This document shows, in pieces, positions 44,262 to 52,358 of a stretch of 64,000 nt of DNA (positions are counted from its first letter, which is position 1; the number at the start of each line of letters is the position of its first letter). The DNA comes from Sphaerisporangium corydalis. GTDB lineage: Bacteria > Actinomycetota > Actinomycetes > Streptosporangiales > Streptosporangiaceae. Position numbers and translations under genes: made by a program. Location of the stretch: the NCBI RefSeq assembly GCF_025506355.1, contig NZ_JANZYP010000004.1:177667-241666 (forward strand), written 5' to 3'. The notes beneath the pieces are model-generated. The model saw only the letters and a list, made by a program, of their open reading frames with translations. It searched no databases and was not told where the DNA came from.

Positions 44262-45922
44262 AGGGTGAACGCGTCGTGGATGCGGGAGATCGCCGGGGAC
44301 AGGTCCTCCCACGGCTGGGCCGTCGTCACCCGGACCGTGCCGCCCGACAGGCAGAACGTGAGGACGCCGGGGAACACCGCGACGCCCGTCCGCCGCAGCA
44401 CGTCGCGGAAGCACAGGTAGGAGTCGTCCCACCCGGGGAAGTCGACGGCCGCGTTGATGGAGTACCGGGGGCGCACCACCGACACCGACGCCTCGGTGAG
44501 CCCGGCCAGGGCGGCGTCGCGGACCACGGTCAGCTCGGCCTCGCGGGTGAGCCGGTCGTGCCGGTACGCCTGGTAGGCCGCCCGCAGCCGCCGGGGGTCG
44601 AGCCCGTAGGCGCCCTCGAACTCGGCCACCTCGGCGGCCCCCGGTTCCAGGACGCCCGTGACCAGCCAGCGTTCCATCCGGGCGAGCACCTCCACCAGCG
44701 TGTACAAAAACGACGGCGGCCCGCCGAACGTCGTGGAGGCGTGCTCGTAGTACGACTCGACGAAGGCGGGGTCGGCGAGGATCCAGCCGATCTTCAGGCC
44801 CGGTGCCGACCACATCTTCGACAGGCTGGAGACCCGCACGACGTTCGCCGAGGCGCGCAGCGGCGAGAACCGCCCGGAGGCGCCCAGCCACTCGTGGCAC
44901 TCGTCCAGCAGGATGATCGTGGACGGCGACGCGGCCCGGATCAGCCGGGCCAGGTCCTCCTCGGCGATGCCCGCCCCGGTGGGGTTGGCCGCCGTCTGGA
45001 GCATGACAAGCGGCGTGGCGGGCGTCAGCGCGGCGATCAGCCCGTCGACGTCCACGCGTCCCGACGTCGACGGCAGCGGCACGAGCCGGGTCGCGCGCCG
45101 TCGCGCGATGGCCTCCACCAGCGGCGGGTAGTTCGGGATGCCGCACAGCGCCGGAGCGCCGGTCGCCGGGGCGCCCAGCAGGACGAAGTCGGCGAGCGTG
45201 CTGATAGCGAACGTGCCGCCCATGGTCAGGGCCACCCCGCCCGCCTCGTAGGGCGAGCCCTCGATGCGCGCGTTCTCGTACGCGGCGACCGCCTCGCGCG
45301 CCGGGATCCGGCCCCTGGAATCGGAGTAGCCGTACCAGTCGCGGTCGAGGGCGAACCGCAGGCAGTGCTTGAGCGTGTCGGGAAGGCCCCACGCCCGCTC
45401 GTCCACCGACCCGCCCGACAGGATGAACTCGGCGTCCCCCCGCAAGTCGCCGTACAGGTCGTCGCGGAAGAAGGAGTTGAAAAGCTCCTTGACGAAACGG
45501 ACGGTCGCGCGGGACGCCAGGACCTCCTCGGCGTCCACGGCCCGCCGCACCCGGCTGGCGCGCCACAGCCCGGCCAGTTCCGGGCGGCGGCTGTGCGGGC
45601 CCAGCTCGTGCTCGACCCGGCCGAGCCACAGGTCGCGCAGCTCGAACGGGTCGCCGGCGTCGCGGGCCCTCGCGTACACCTCGATCGTCCGCTCGTCGAC
45701 GCCCGGGTGGAACTCCTCGCGGACGCCCTTCATGTCCGCCGCGCGCAGGGCCGCCGCGTGCGCCGACGCCGGCAGGCCGGGCGACCGCCGGCGCGGCGCG
45801 GTGTCGAACAGCCGCCCGGTCTCCCGCTCCGCCGTCAGGGGCGCGAGGAGCCCGGCGGACGTCACGGGGCGCTGGACCGCGGGACCTTCGGGGGCACGCG
45901 AACGCCCCGCGCCGCCGTTCAC
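44243..45922 (-). CDS. Fold-type I PLP aminotransferase (or related PLP enzyme)
   Basis: 559 residues. The aminotransferase core spans about 170-555: SDSRGRIPAREAVAAYENARIEG, LTMGGTFAISTLADFVLLG, NPTGAGIAEEDLARLI, IILLDECHEWLG with the PLP-ring Asp, and the Schiff-base Lys in VSSLSKMWSAPGLKIGW. It has about 150 extra N-terminal residues (helical, RTIEVYARARDAGDPFELRDLWLG), longer than ordinary class I/II enzymes. GTG 45922 overlaps the cupin stop (GTGA). It probably makes or modifies an amino-acid unit of the pathway; decarboxylase or cyclase chemistry cannot be excluded. Confidence 0.85.
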   Translation of the reverse strand: MNGGAGRSRAPEGPAVQRPVTSAGLLAPLTAERETGRLFDTAPRRRSPGLPASAHAAALRAADMKGVREEFHPGVDERTIEVYARARDAGDPFELRDLWLGRVEHELGPHSRRPELAGLWRASRVRRAVDAEEVLASRATVRFVKELFNSFFRDDLYGDLRGDAEFILSGGSVDERAWGLPDTLKHCLRFALDRDWYGYSDSRGRIPAREAVAAYENARIEGSPYEAGGVALTMGGTFAISTLADFVLLGAPATGAPALCGIPNYPPLVEAIARRRATRLVPLPSTSGRVDVDGLIAALTPATPLVMLQTAANPTGAGIAEEDLARLIRAASPSTIILLDECHEWLGASGRFSPLRASANVVRVSSLSKMWSAPGLKIGWILADPAFVESYYEHASTTFGGPPSFLYTLVEVLARMERWLVTGVLEPGAAEVAEFEGAYGLDPRRLRAAYQAYRHDRLTREAELTVVRDAALAGLTEASVSVVRPRYSINAAVDFPGWDDSYLCFRDVLRRTGVAVFPGVLTFCLSGGTVRVTTAQPWEDLSPAISRIHDAFTLTPGRR

Positions 45923-46494
45923 CCGAACCGGTGCGGGGAATGAGGGCAGCCCAGCCCTTCCAGCTCCTCGCCTCCGGTCGCGGCGACGCCGCAGATCCGG
46001 CAGCTGATGGTGCCGAAGGAGGTCAGCAGCGCGGAGTACTCGGTGAGGTCCTGCCGCTCGGGGCTGTCCAGGAGCCGGTGCGGCGCGCCGACCGCGAGGA
46101 TGACATGGTCGGTGACCGCGCCCACCGCGTGCGGCACCGCGCCTCTGACCATGTACACCTGGCCGGGCGCGGTCGCGGTGATCGCCCCGTCGACGGTGAT
46201 CGTGCCGTGCCCGCCCACCACGATCAGCAGATGGTCCCCCGGGTGGGTGTGCGGGAGGAATCCCTCGCCCGCGGGCAGGTGCAGCAGGTCGGCACCGAGA
46301 TGCCCGGAGGTCACCAGCGAGCGGCCGGTGGCGGCCCTGGTCTTGAGCACCCGCGTGGGGTGGGGCGTCATGTCGATCCCGAGCCACTGTGTGGTGCCGT
46401 CCACGCCCCCGTCCGCGGCCCAGTCACAGATCAGCAGCGGCGCCTCGAAAACCCCGCCACCGGGTCTCTCCTCGACCATTCCCCGTTCCGGCAT
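45919..46494 (-). CDS. Cupin-fold protein with Cys/His-rich tail
   Basis: 191 residues. Single cupin barrel: LHLPAGEGFLPHTHPGDHLLIVVGGHGTITVDG, GQVYMVRGAVPHAVGAV, with the metal ligands HTH...H and a later His. The last 35 residues hold ISCRICGVAATG and GLGCPHSPHRFG, a Cys2-Cys/His arrangement that could bind zinc. It heads the cupin-aminotransferase-oxygenase-MFS operon behind a SARP-type promoter. ATG 46494 has GGAGGAG immediately upstream; ATG 46479 is an alternative. Reaction unknown; it may be an isomerase, oxygenase or binding protein. Confidence 0.78.
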   Translation of the reverse strand: MPERGMVEERPGGGVFEAPLLICDWAADGGVDGTTQWLGIDMTPHPTRVLKTRAATGRSLVTSGHLGADLLHLPAGEGFLPHTHPGDHLLIVVGGHGTITVDGAITATAPGQVYMVRGAVPHAVGAVTDHVILAVGAPHRLLDSPERQDLTEYSALLTSFGTISCRICGVAATGGEELEGLGCPHSPHRFG

Positions 46495-46612
46495 TTCTCC
46501 TCCGCGATGATTCGGTCGGCCGATCCCGGGGCGTTTCCCGATGACCGGTCACGGCATTCCTTCGGCTTTTCCGGAACCGCGCCGAAAGGCGACCGGAGGC
46601 CGTGGAGTTCCG

Positions 46613-46644
46613 AATCTCTCACCCGAGGTTGCAGTGTCGTTGCA
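46613..46644 (-). promoter_or_regulatory. SARP-type promoter of the cupin operon
   Basis: Plus-strand TTGCA at 46629-46633 and 46640-46644, 11 bp apart. On the minus strand the second repeat is followed after ten bases (CCTCGGGTGA) by GAGATT (46618-46613). The cupin start is about 120 bp downstream. Confidence 0.75.
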
Positions 46645-46752
46645 CTCCCGGAAACCGGGCCGGAATAGCGCCGGGCCGCCTTTCCTTCACGAATATCGAG
46701 GCCACCGGCCGGACCGGCGAGCCTCGACTCCGCCTTCACCCTGCGGCCGGGG

Positions 46753-47943
46753 TCAGCGCCAGCTTCGTCCGCAGACGGCCCTCAGGTCCCAGGCGGACGG
46801 CACGTCGAGACCGGTGAGCGCCGGTGAGAGGATCGGCGCGCCGGTCGGGCGCACCAGGAGATTGGGCAGGTGGCCGTCGCGGGTGAGCCGCCCGGTCGGT
46901 TCGTCCAGCCGGAAGCCGAGCGAGGGAAGGGCCGCGCGCCGGGCGTCGCCGATGTCGCGCGCCCACATATCGATGGACGGACCTGGCAGCACCGACAGGG
47001 CCGCCGCCAGCAGGTCCGTCCAGACGTCGTCGCCGGTCGCCTCGCACTCGACGATCGTGGTCGGCGCCCCGTCCTGCGCCGGTCCTGGCCGGTGCGCGAC
47101 CAGGTAACCGGCCGGCGCCCTCGCCCCTGCGGCCCCGGCGCGCCCCCGTCCGGTAACGGGCGGTTCCGGTCCGATGCCGTCCCGCTCCGGTCCGTGGCCC
47201 GGCGGTTCAGGTTCGGTTCCGGGAGGTTCCGCGACGAGGTGGAAGTAGCGGGCGAGCGGGTTCTGGTTCCGCCACGTCAGGTACTCGAGGTCGCGTACGT
47301 GCCGGATGCCCGCCTGGGACGGGAGCCCCGTGGCGAGCGCCGCCATCGCCCCCAGCCCGTCCGCCCCGGCCGCCCGGATCCGCAGCCCGGACCGCACCCC
47401 CCACAAGACGGCTGGCGCCTGGGAGGCGGTCGGGGTCTGGGAGGCGGTCGGGGTCTGGGAAACAGCCAAGGTCGGGGAGTCGGCCAGGGTCTGGGAGAGG
47501 GTCGGGGGCGCGGAGGCGGTGGGCCAGGGGCCGATGGCGCGCCAGCCCTGCATGAGCATGGCGGGCCCGGCCGGCTGGTCGCCGAAGTCGAGCAGCCAGG
47601 GCACCCCGTCGCCGCGCAACCGATCCACCAGGTCGTCGAGCATCCGCCCGAACAGGGGACCGCCGCGATGCGCGGGCGCCACCACGGTGTCGGCCAGGCA
47701 GGGCAGCATCACCCGCGCCCCGCCCACCTCCCACATGGCGCCGAAGGCGCCCACCATCCCGGCCAGCTCCGCGCCCGCCCACGCCAGCGTGACGTACCGG
47801 TGGTCCAGGTAGGGGTTACGCCGGTACTTCCAGTCGAGGTAGTCCCCGTTCCCGCGCGGTCCCCCGCCCCACAGCAGCTCCTGGAACCGGGTGACCTCGT
47901 CCCGATGACGTGGCTCGTACGCCGTGATCCGGTAGGACGTCAT
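46753..47943 (-). CDS. GNAT-family acyltransferase
   Basis: 396 residues. N-terminal GNAT features: EVTRFQELLWGGGPRGNGDYLDWKYRRNPY, LAGMVGAFGAMWEVGG, LADTVVAPAHRGGPLFGRMLDDL. Its second half resembles a degenerate second acyltransferase unit (EYLTWRNQNPLARYFHLV...). A Thr/Gln/Ser/Ala repeat tract (SQTPTASQTPTASQAP, 18-bp DNA units near 47400-47500) and a Pro/Glu tract separate the halves. Two-domain GNATs of this length can transfer carrier-bound acyl or aminoacyl groups. Last gene of the peptidase-like/adenylation/carrier operon, 21 bp after the carrier gene. Substrate unknown. Confidence 0.75.
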   Translation of the reverse strand: MTSYRITAYEPRHRDEVTRFQELLWGGGPRGNGDYLDWKYRRNPYLDHRYVTLAWAGAELAGMVGAFGAMWEVGGARVMLPCLADTVVAPAHRGGPLFGRMLDDLVDRLRGDGVPWLLDFGDQPAGPAMLMQGWRAIGPWPTASAPPTLSQTLADSPTLAVSQTPTASQTPTASQAPAVLWGVRSGLRIRAAGADGLGAMAALATGLPSQAGIRHVRDLEYLTWRNQNPLARYFHLVAEPPGTEPEPPGHGPERDGIGPEPPVTGRGRAGAAGARAPAGYLVAHRPGPAQDGAPTTIVECEATGDDVWTDLLAAALSVLPGPSIDMWARDIGDARRAALPSLGFRLDEPTGRLTRDGHLPNLLVRPTGAPILSPALTGLDVPSAWDLRAVCGRSWR

Positions 47944-47964
47944 CGCCGCGCCCCGGCGGGGACG

Positions 47965-48243
47965 TCACGTCGCGGCATGGTCGCCGGCCGGTTGTCGTGC
48001 CGCGCGCTTGTCGCGGACGAACCCCGCGATGCGCTCGATCGTCCGGAAATGGTCCAATCGCAGGTCGGCGGACCGGACCTCGATCCCGAACTCGTCCTCC
48101 AGCAGGGCGAAGAGCCGCATGAACCCCATCGAGTCGATCAGCCCGCTCGCGACGATGTCGGTCGTGTCGTCCGGCGGGTCCACGAACATCGAGTCGCGCA
48201 TCAGCGCCGCGACGCGCCCGGCGACCGAATCGTCCCCTCTCAT
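47965..48243 (-). CDS. Second acyl/peptidyl carrier protein
   Basis: 92 residues: VAALMRDSMF, TDIVASGLIDSMGFMRLFALLEDEFGIEV and HFRTIERIAGFVRDKRA. The phosphopantetheine Ser is in LIDSMGF. ATG 48243 overlaps the stop of the adenylation gene (ATGA), so the pair is a discrete A protein plus carrier protein, comparable to DltA-DltC-like loading systems. The charged unit is unknown. Confidence 0.87.
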   Translation of the reverse strand: MRGDDSVAGRVAALMRDSMFVDPPDDTTDIVASGLIDSMGFMRLFALLEDEFGIEVRSADLRLDHFRTIERIAGFVRDKRAARQPAGDHAAT

Positions 48244-49964
48244 GCCCCGACCTCCCTCTCCAAGGACCCACGCGTATCCGCGCACCGATCGGCGGACCCC
48301 GGCCCGGCCGGGCGCCGATCGGCGTCCGGGGACCCGTGCCCGGACGGGCGCCGAGTGGCGTCCAGAAAGCGGTGTTCGATCGCGCGGTGGTCGGTCTTCC
48401 CGTTCGGGGTCATCGGCATCGAGTCGAGGACCAGCCAGCGCGTCGGCACCATGTACGGCGGCAGGGTGCCCGCGAGCTCGGCCCGCAGTTCGGCCGGGCC
48501 GCGACCCCCGCCCGGCACGGGCACGTACGCCGCGCAGATCTCGGTCCCCTCGAAGCCGTCGCCGGACACCGCGACCACCGCCCCGGCGGACAGCCCGCGC
48601 ACCCGGCCGAGCGCGACGGCGATCTCGTCCAGCTCGACACGGTGACCGCGCGCCTTGACCTGGCGGTCCGCCCTGCCGTGGAAGTGGAAGACGCCCTCGG
48701 CGTCCATGGCGGCCAGGTCGCCGGTGCGGTACCAGCGTTCGCCCCCGGGGGCCTCACGGAAGGCGGCGGCGGTCGCGGCCGGATCCCGCCAGTAGCCGGG
48801 GCTCAGCCCCGCGCCGGCGATGTGCAGGTCGCCGACGACGCCGGGCGCGAGCGGCGCCAGGTCCGCGCCGAGCACGGCGAGCCGCTCCCCGGGGATCGCC
48901 CGGCCGATCGGGACCGGCGGCGCGCCCGGCCCCGGGACCGACGTCAGGGTGTGGTGGCTGCTCGCGATCGTCGTCTCGGTGGGACCGTAGACGTTGGTCA
49001 GCTCGACGTGCGGGAGCCGTTCCATCCAGTAGCGCACGGCGGCGGCCGGGAACACCTCCCCCACCCAGATGAGCCGGCGCAGGTCGGGAAAGTCCCCGTA
49101 CGCCACCACGTCCCGGCGCGCCATCTGCACCAGCACGGACGGGACGGAGAACCACTGCGTCAGCCCGGTCCGCCGGAGGAAGTCCGCGGTCAGGCTCGGC
49201 AGCAGGTTGGCGTGCGGCGGCACCAGGTACAGCCGGGCGCCGGAGGTCAGCGCACCGAAGACGTCCCACACCGAGATGTCGAAGTGCAGCGGCGCGTGCC
49301 CCGAGACGCGGTCGCCGGGCCCGAGCCCGAAGCGCGTGTTCGCCCACGACGTGAAGTGCCGCACGCTCGCGTGGGTGACCGGCACCCCCTTCGGCTCGCC
49401 CGTCGAGCCGGACGTGAACATGATGTAGGCAAGGTCGCCGGCGTCGCCGCGCACCGGCGGCGGCTCGGCGGGGCCGTCGTCGAGGCCGACCGGGACCACG
49501 GGCGGGCGCACCGCCGCCGGCGCGGTGAAGTCCTCGGGGACCGGGCCGAGCCACAGCACGCCGCGCACGCTCGACGGGCCCGCCTCGTCCAGGCACCCCG
49601 CCACCAGGCCGGACACGCCCGGGTCGGCGACCACCCAGCACGGCCCGCACCGGCGCAGCACCCGGCCGAGCCTGCGGGCGGGGCTCGCGGTGTCCATCGG
49701 GACGTAGCACGCCCCCGACTTCAGGACCCCGAGGACGGCCACGATCGCCGAGACGGACTTCGGCACCATCAGGCAGACCCGGTCGCCCGGCCCCACCCCC
49801 TGGTCGACCAGGGCCCGGGCGAGCCGGTTCGCCCGGTTCTCCAGTTCGCCGTACCCGCACTCGGCGGCGCCGTCCACGACGGCGCGGGCGCCGGGATCGC
49901 GCTCGGCCTGGGCGGACACCAGCAGTTCGAGTCGGCCGCGACCGCCTCGGTCTCCCCAGCTCAT
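48240..49964 (-). CDS. Stand-alone amino acid adenylation protein
   Basis: 574 residues; a full A domain without carrier or condensation domains: GYGELENRANRLARALVDQG, YIMFTSGSTGEPKGVPVTH, HFDISVWDVFGAL, NVYGPTETTIAS, YRTGDLAAMDAEGVFHFHGRADRQVKARGHRVELDEIA, TPNGKTDHRAI. By eye the specificity positions read D-I-W-S-I-V-V-I-A, which I cannot match to a known residue. The last 40 residues are repeat-like (RRPSGHGSPDADRRPAGPG). It activates an amino acid for the carrier encoded immediately downstream. Confidence 0.9.
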   Translation of the reverse strand: MSWGDRGGRGRLELLVSAQAERDPGARAVVDGAAECGYGELENRANRLARALVDQGVGPGDRVCLMVPKSVSAIVAVLGVLKSGACYVPMDTASPARRLGRVLRRCGPCWVVADPGVSGLVAGCLDEAGPSSVRGVLWLGPVPEDFTAPAAVRPPVVPVGLDDGPAEPPPVRGDAGDLAYIMFTSGSTGEPKGVPVTHASVRHFTSWANTRFGLGPGDRVSGHAPLHFDISVWDVFGALTSGARLYLVPPHANLLPSLTADFLRRTGLTQWFSVPSVLVQMARRDVVAYGDFPDLRRLIWVGEVFPAAAVRYWMERLPHVELTNVYGPTETTIASSHHTLTSVPGPGAPPVPIGRAIPGERLAVLGADLAPLAPGVVGDLHIAGAGLSPGYWRDPAATAAAFREAPGGERWYRTGDLAAMDAEGVFHFHGRADRQVKARGHRVELDEIAVALGRVRGLSAGAVVAVSGDGFEGTEICAAYVPVPGGGRGPAELRAELAGTLPPYMVPTRWLVLDSMPMTPNGKTDHRAIEHRFLDATRRPSGHGSPDADRRPAGPGSADRCADTRGSLEREVGA

Positions 49965-50026
49965 CGTCTCGGTACCCTTCCGGTCCGGTGTCGTCGTACC
50001 CGGCCGGTGAGCGGCCGGGCGGTGCG

Positions 50027-51970
50027 TCAGGCCAGCTTCAGCATCGTCAGCGATGCGACGTAGACCCCGTCCAGCAGGGCGACGAAGATCCCGGTGTGGG
50101 TGTCGGGCCGAGGGGTGTACAAGCGCAGGTCGACGGGGACCCGCAGCCGGTGGACCTCGCCCGCGCCCACCTCGGCGCCCGTGCTCCAGGCGGGCGGCAG
50201 CCCGAGGGCGCTGCGGGCCTTGAACGCGAACCCCGCGCCTCCGCGCACGGTCTCGCCGCCGAGGTTGGCGATCTCCCTCTCGACGTACGCGGTCGTACCC
50301 CGGGCGGCGTCCACGTCCAGCACCCCGCTCATGGTGATGGACGGGTCGCCCGGTTCCGTGGTCCACCACAGGTCCCCGCACCGCCGGCAGACCAGCGTCG
50401 TCACGTGGACGTCCTCCTCGACGCGGTGCCGGAGGCGGAGCAGGGCGGCCGTCGCCCTGCCGCAGTTGGGGCACACCTCGTCGGTCCTGCCGACCTGACG
50501 CAGGCCACCGAAGGCGCCGCCGGCGAAGTCCCATCCGGAGGTGTATATCCGGCCGGCCAGCGATTCGGCGGCGCGCCGCTGCACCTCGGCCAGGTCGGCC
50601 GCGACGGCGGCGGCCGATCGGGCCGTCCCGGGGTCGAGCAGGTCACGGCAGATCTCGCGGACGCGCGCGCGGATCGCGTCGACCTCGGCCTCGTCGATCT
50701 CCAGCCCGAACCAGCACAGGCGTTCCAGCCGGGGCACGACCACACCGTTCAGCCGCCGCAACGACGCGACCACGCCCTCGTCCTCCCGCCTCCGCGGACC
50801 ACCGCCCGTACCGCGACCCTCAGGGCCGGCGTCAGAACGCGACCCTGCGCCGGGGCCAGGATCGGGACCGGGACGCGACCCGCTGCCGAGGTCGGGGCCA
50901 GGACCAGGACGCAGGGTGAGACCAGGGTCGCCCAGCAGGCCGAACCTGGTCAGATCACCTTGGATCGGATACCCGTGCTCGTTCATGCGGCGGACCACCT
51001 CGCCGAGCGGCACACCGTCCGCCAGCGCGTCCTCCAGCTCCACCTGGGCGCGGGCATGCTCCAGGTGGAGGCCCACCGCCCCGATCACCGCCACCGCCGT
51101 CCCGTCAAGGAAGCCGAGCCCAAGACCGATGTCCGTCGGATAGGCGTTGACCCCGACGGCGACGGACGCGCAGCTCTGCGCCATCACCAGCGTCGCGTGC
51201 AGGTCCCGTGCGGGCAGGCGGTCCGATTCGCCCAGGTCTCGGCGGAAGCACCCTTCGCCCCGCAGGCAGGGCGTGGCCCGCAGTCCGGGGGCCACCGGCC
51301 GGGGCACGACGTCCAGGGCGTCCGAGCGCCCGCAGATGATGCCGTCGACCAGGCCGGCGCAGCACTCGCGGCCGTAGGTGCGCAGGACGAGGAGCCGTAC
51401 CCGGTTCGCGCGTACGTGGCCGAACTCGGCGAGTTCGAGCGCGTCCGCCTCCCCGGCGCCGGGCAGCATCGGGTGCGAGCCGACGAACACCCTGTCCTCG
51501 CCGGCCGCCTCGACGGTCAGCGTGCGGTAGACCAGGCAGGCCAGCGACTCCTCGGTGCGGCCCGTGACCACGCCGACGGGACTGCCCGCGGCCCCGGGCC
51601 AGTCCCCGGCCTCGGACAGCTCGCCGGCGAGCCCCACGACCGCGACCGTCTCTTCGGGACGGGCGGCCAGCTCGGCGGTCAGGCGTCCGGCGGGAACATG
51701 CCGGTGCGGGCGGCCGGTCGCGGTGGCGAGCATCCACCCTGCGGCCGCGCCGAACTCGCCTCCCGCCGACAGCACCAGCCCCGGCCGGGCCTCCGGCACG
51801 ACGGTAGGCAGCACGCCCTGCGGGAACAGCGACACGTACCGGTCCAGCGCGGGCCCCTCGAGCAGCGGGAACGGCCGATCCACCGTCCACTCCCCGGCCC
51901 GCCGCAGGAACTCCCCCCGGTCACGGCACAGGCGGACGGCCGAGCCCACCGTCCCGACGACGCCGCCCAC
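50027..51970 (-). CDS. Caspase-fold (C25/CHAT)-like protein with zinc ribbon, function unknown
   Basis: 647 residues, no signal peptide. The order of segments recalls the C25/CHAT peptidase fold: RVRLLVLRTYGRECC (about 180), LVMAQSCASVAVGVNAYP (about 255), GLGFLDGTAVAVIGAVG and FGLLGDPGLTL (about 335). The usual catalytic His motif (S/G-HG) is replaced by TYG, while the Cys in MAQSC is kept, so activity is doubtful. The C-terminal 170 residues hold a zinc ribbon (CPNCG...CRRCGDLWW). A degenerate Pro/Gly/Asp repeat tract lies at about 340-390. GTG 51970 follows GGGGGAGG. First gene of the third SARP-type operon. Could be a scaffold or a new enzyme type. Confidence 0.5.
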   Translation of the reverse strand: MGGVVGTVGSAVRLCRDRGEFLRRAGEWTVDRPFPLLEGPALDRYVSLFPQGVLPTVVPEARPGLVLSAGGEFGAAAGWMLATATGRPHRHVPAGRLTAELAARPEETVAVVGLAGELSEAGDWPGAAGSPVGVVTGRTEESLACLVYRTLTVEAAGEDRVFVGSHPMLPGAGEADALELAEFGHVRANRVRLLVLRTYGRECCAGLVDGIICGRSDALDVVPRPVAPGLRATPCLRGEGCFRRDLGESDRLPARDLHATLVMAQSCASVAVGVNAYPTDIGLGLGFLDGTAVAVIGAVGLHLEHARAQVELEDALADGVPLGEVVRRMNEHGYPIQGDLTRFGLLGDPGLTLRPGPGPDLGSGSRPGPDPGPGAGSRSDAGPEGRGTGGGPRRREDEGVVASLRRLNGVVVPRLERLCWFGLEIDEAEVDAIRARVREICRDLLDPGTARSAAAVAADLAEVQRRAAESLAGRIYTSGWDFAGGAFGGLRQVGRTDEVCPNCGRATAALLRLRHRVEEDVHVTTLVCRRCGDLWWTTEPGDPSITMSGVLDVDAARGTTAYVEREIANLGGETVRGGAGFAFKARSALGLPPAWSTGAEVGAGEVHRLRVPVDLRLYTPRPDTHTGIFVALLDGVYVASLTMLKLA

Positions 51971-52030
51971 AATGCCTCCCCCGCTGACCGCTCCCGAATC
52001 GGCATCCGAAACCCTCGGCGACCGTCCTCG

Positions 52031-52062
52031 AGAGTCCCACCCGACATTGCAGCGCCATTGCA
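52031..52062 (-). promoter_or_regulatory. SARP-type promoter of the caspase-fold-like/adenylation operon
   Basis: Plus-strand TTGCA at 52047-52051 and 52058-52062, 11 bp apart. On the minus strand the second repeat is followed after ten bases (TGTCGGGTGG) by GACTCT (52036-52031). The ten-base spacer nearly matches that of the cupin promoter (CGGGTG in both). The start codon is about 60 bp downstream. Confidence 0.76.
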
Positions 52063-52300
52063 GCCGAATATCGGGGACGACCGGCCCGGTGGACCGCCTG
52101 CCGGCGAAGCCGTTCAGATTTCAGCGAGGTACCCGGCCTGGTGACGCTTTCATCATCCTGACCCGGACCGGGGTATTCATCAGGACAAATCACCATAAAA
52201 CCAAGCAATACCCATCACCGACCTCGGTCGCATTTCACCATTCCGGCGCGAGCGAATCCCCGCTCCTGTCACGAGCCGATCACAGTGCGCGCATCGGCAT

Positions 52301-52355
52301 TTCCCCTTTCCCTCGATCGTGGAATCGTCGATGACGTCCGCTGCGGAAAGGGGAA
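52301..52355 (+). promoter_or_regulatory. Hairpin that would sequester the exonuclease ribosome-binding site
   Basis: TTCCCCTTTCC (52301-52311) is perfectly complementary to GGAAAGGGGAA (52345-52355), which is the Shine-Dalgarno of the gene starting at 52359. The 33-nt loop contains a second stem TCGATCG-TGGAAT-CGTCGA. The rest of the 388-bp gap (51971-52358) holds the opposite-strand SARP promoter and no other feature that I can see. Confidence 0.6.
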
Positions 52356-52358
52356 GAA

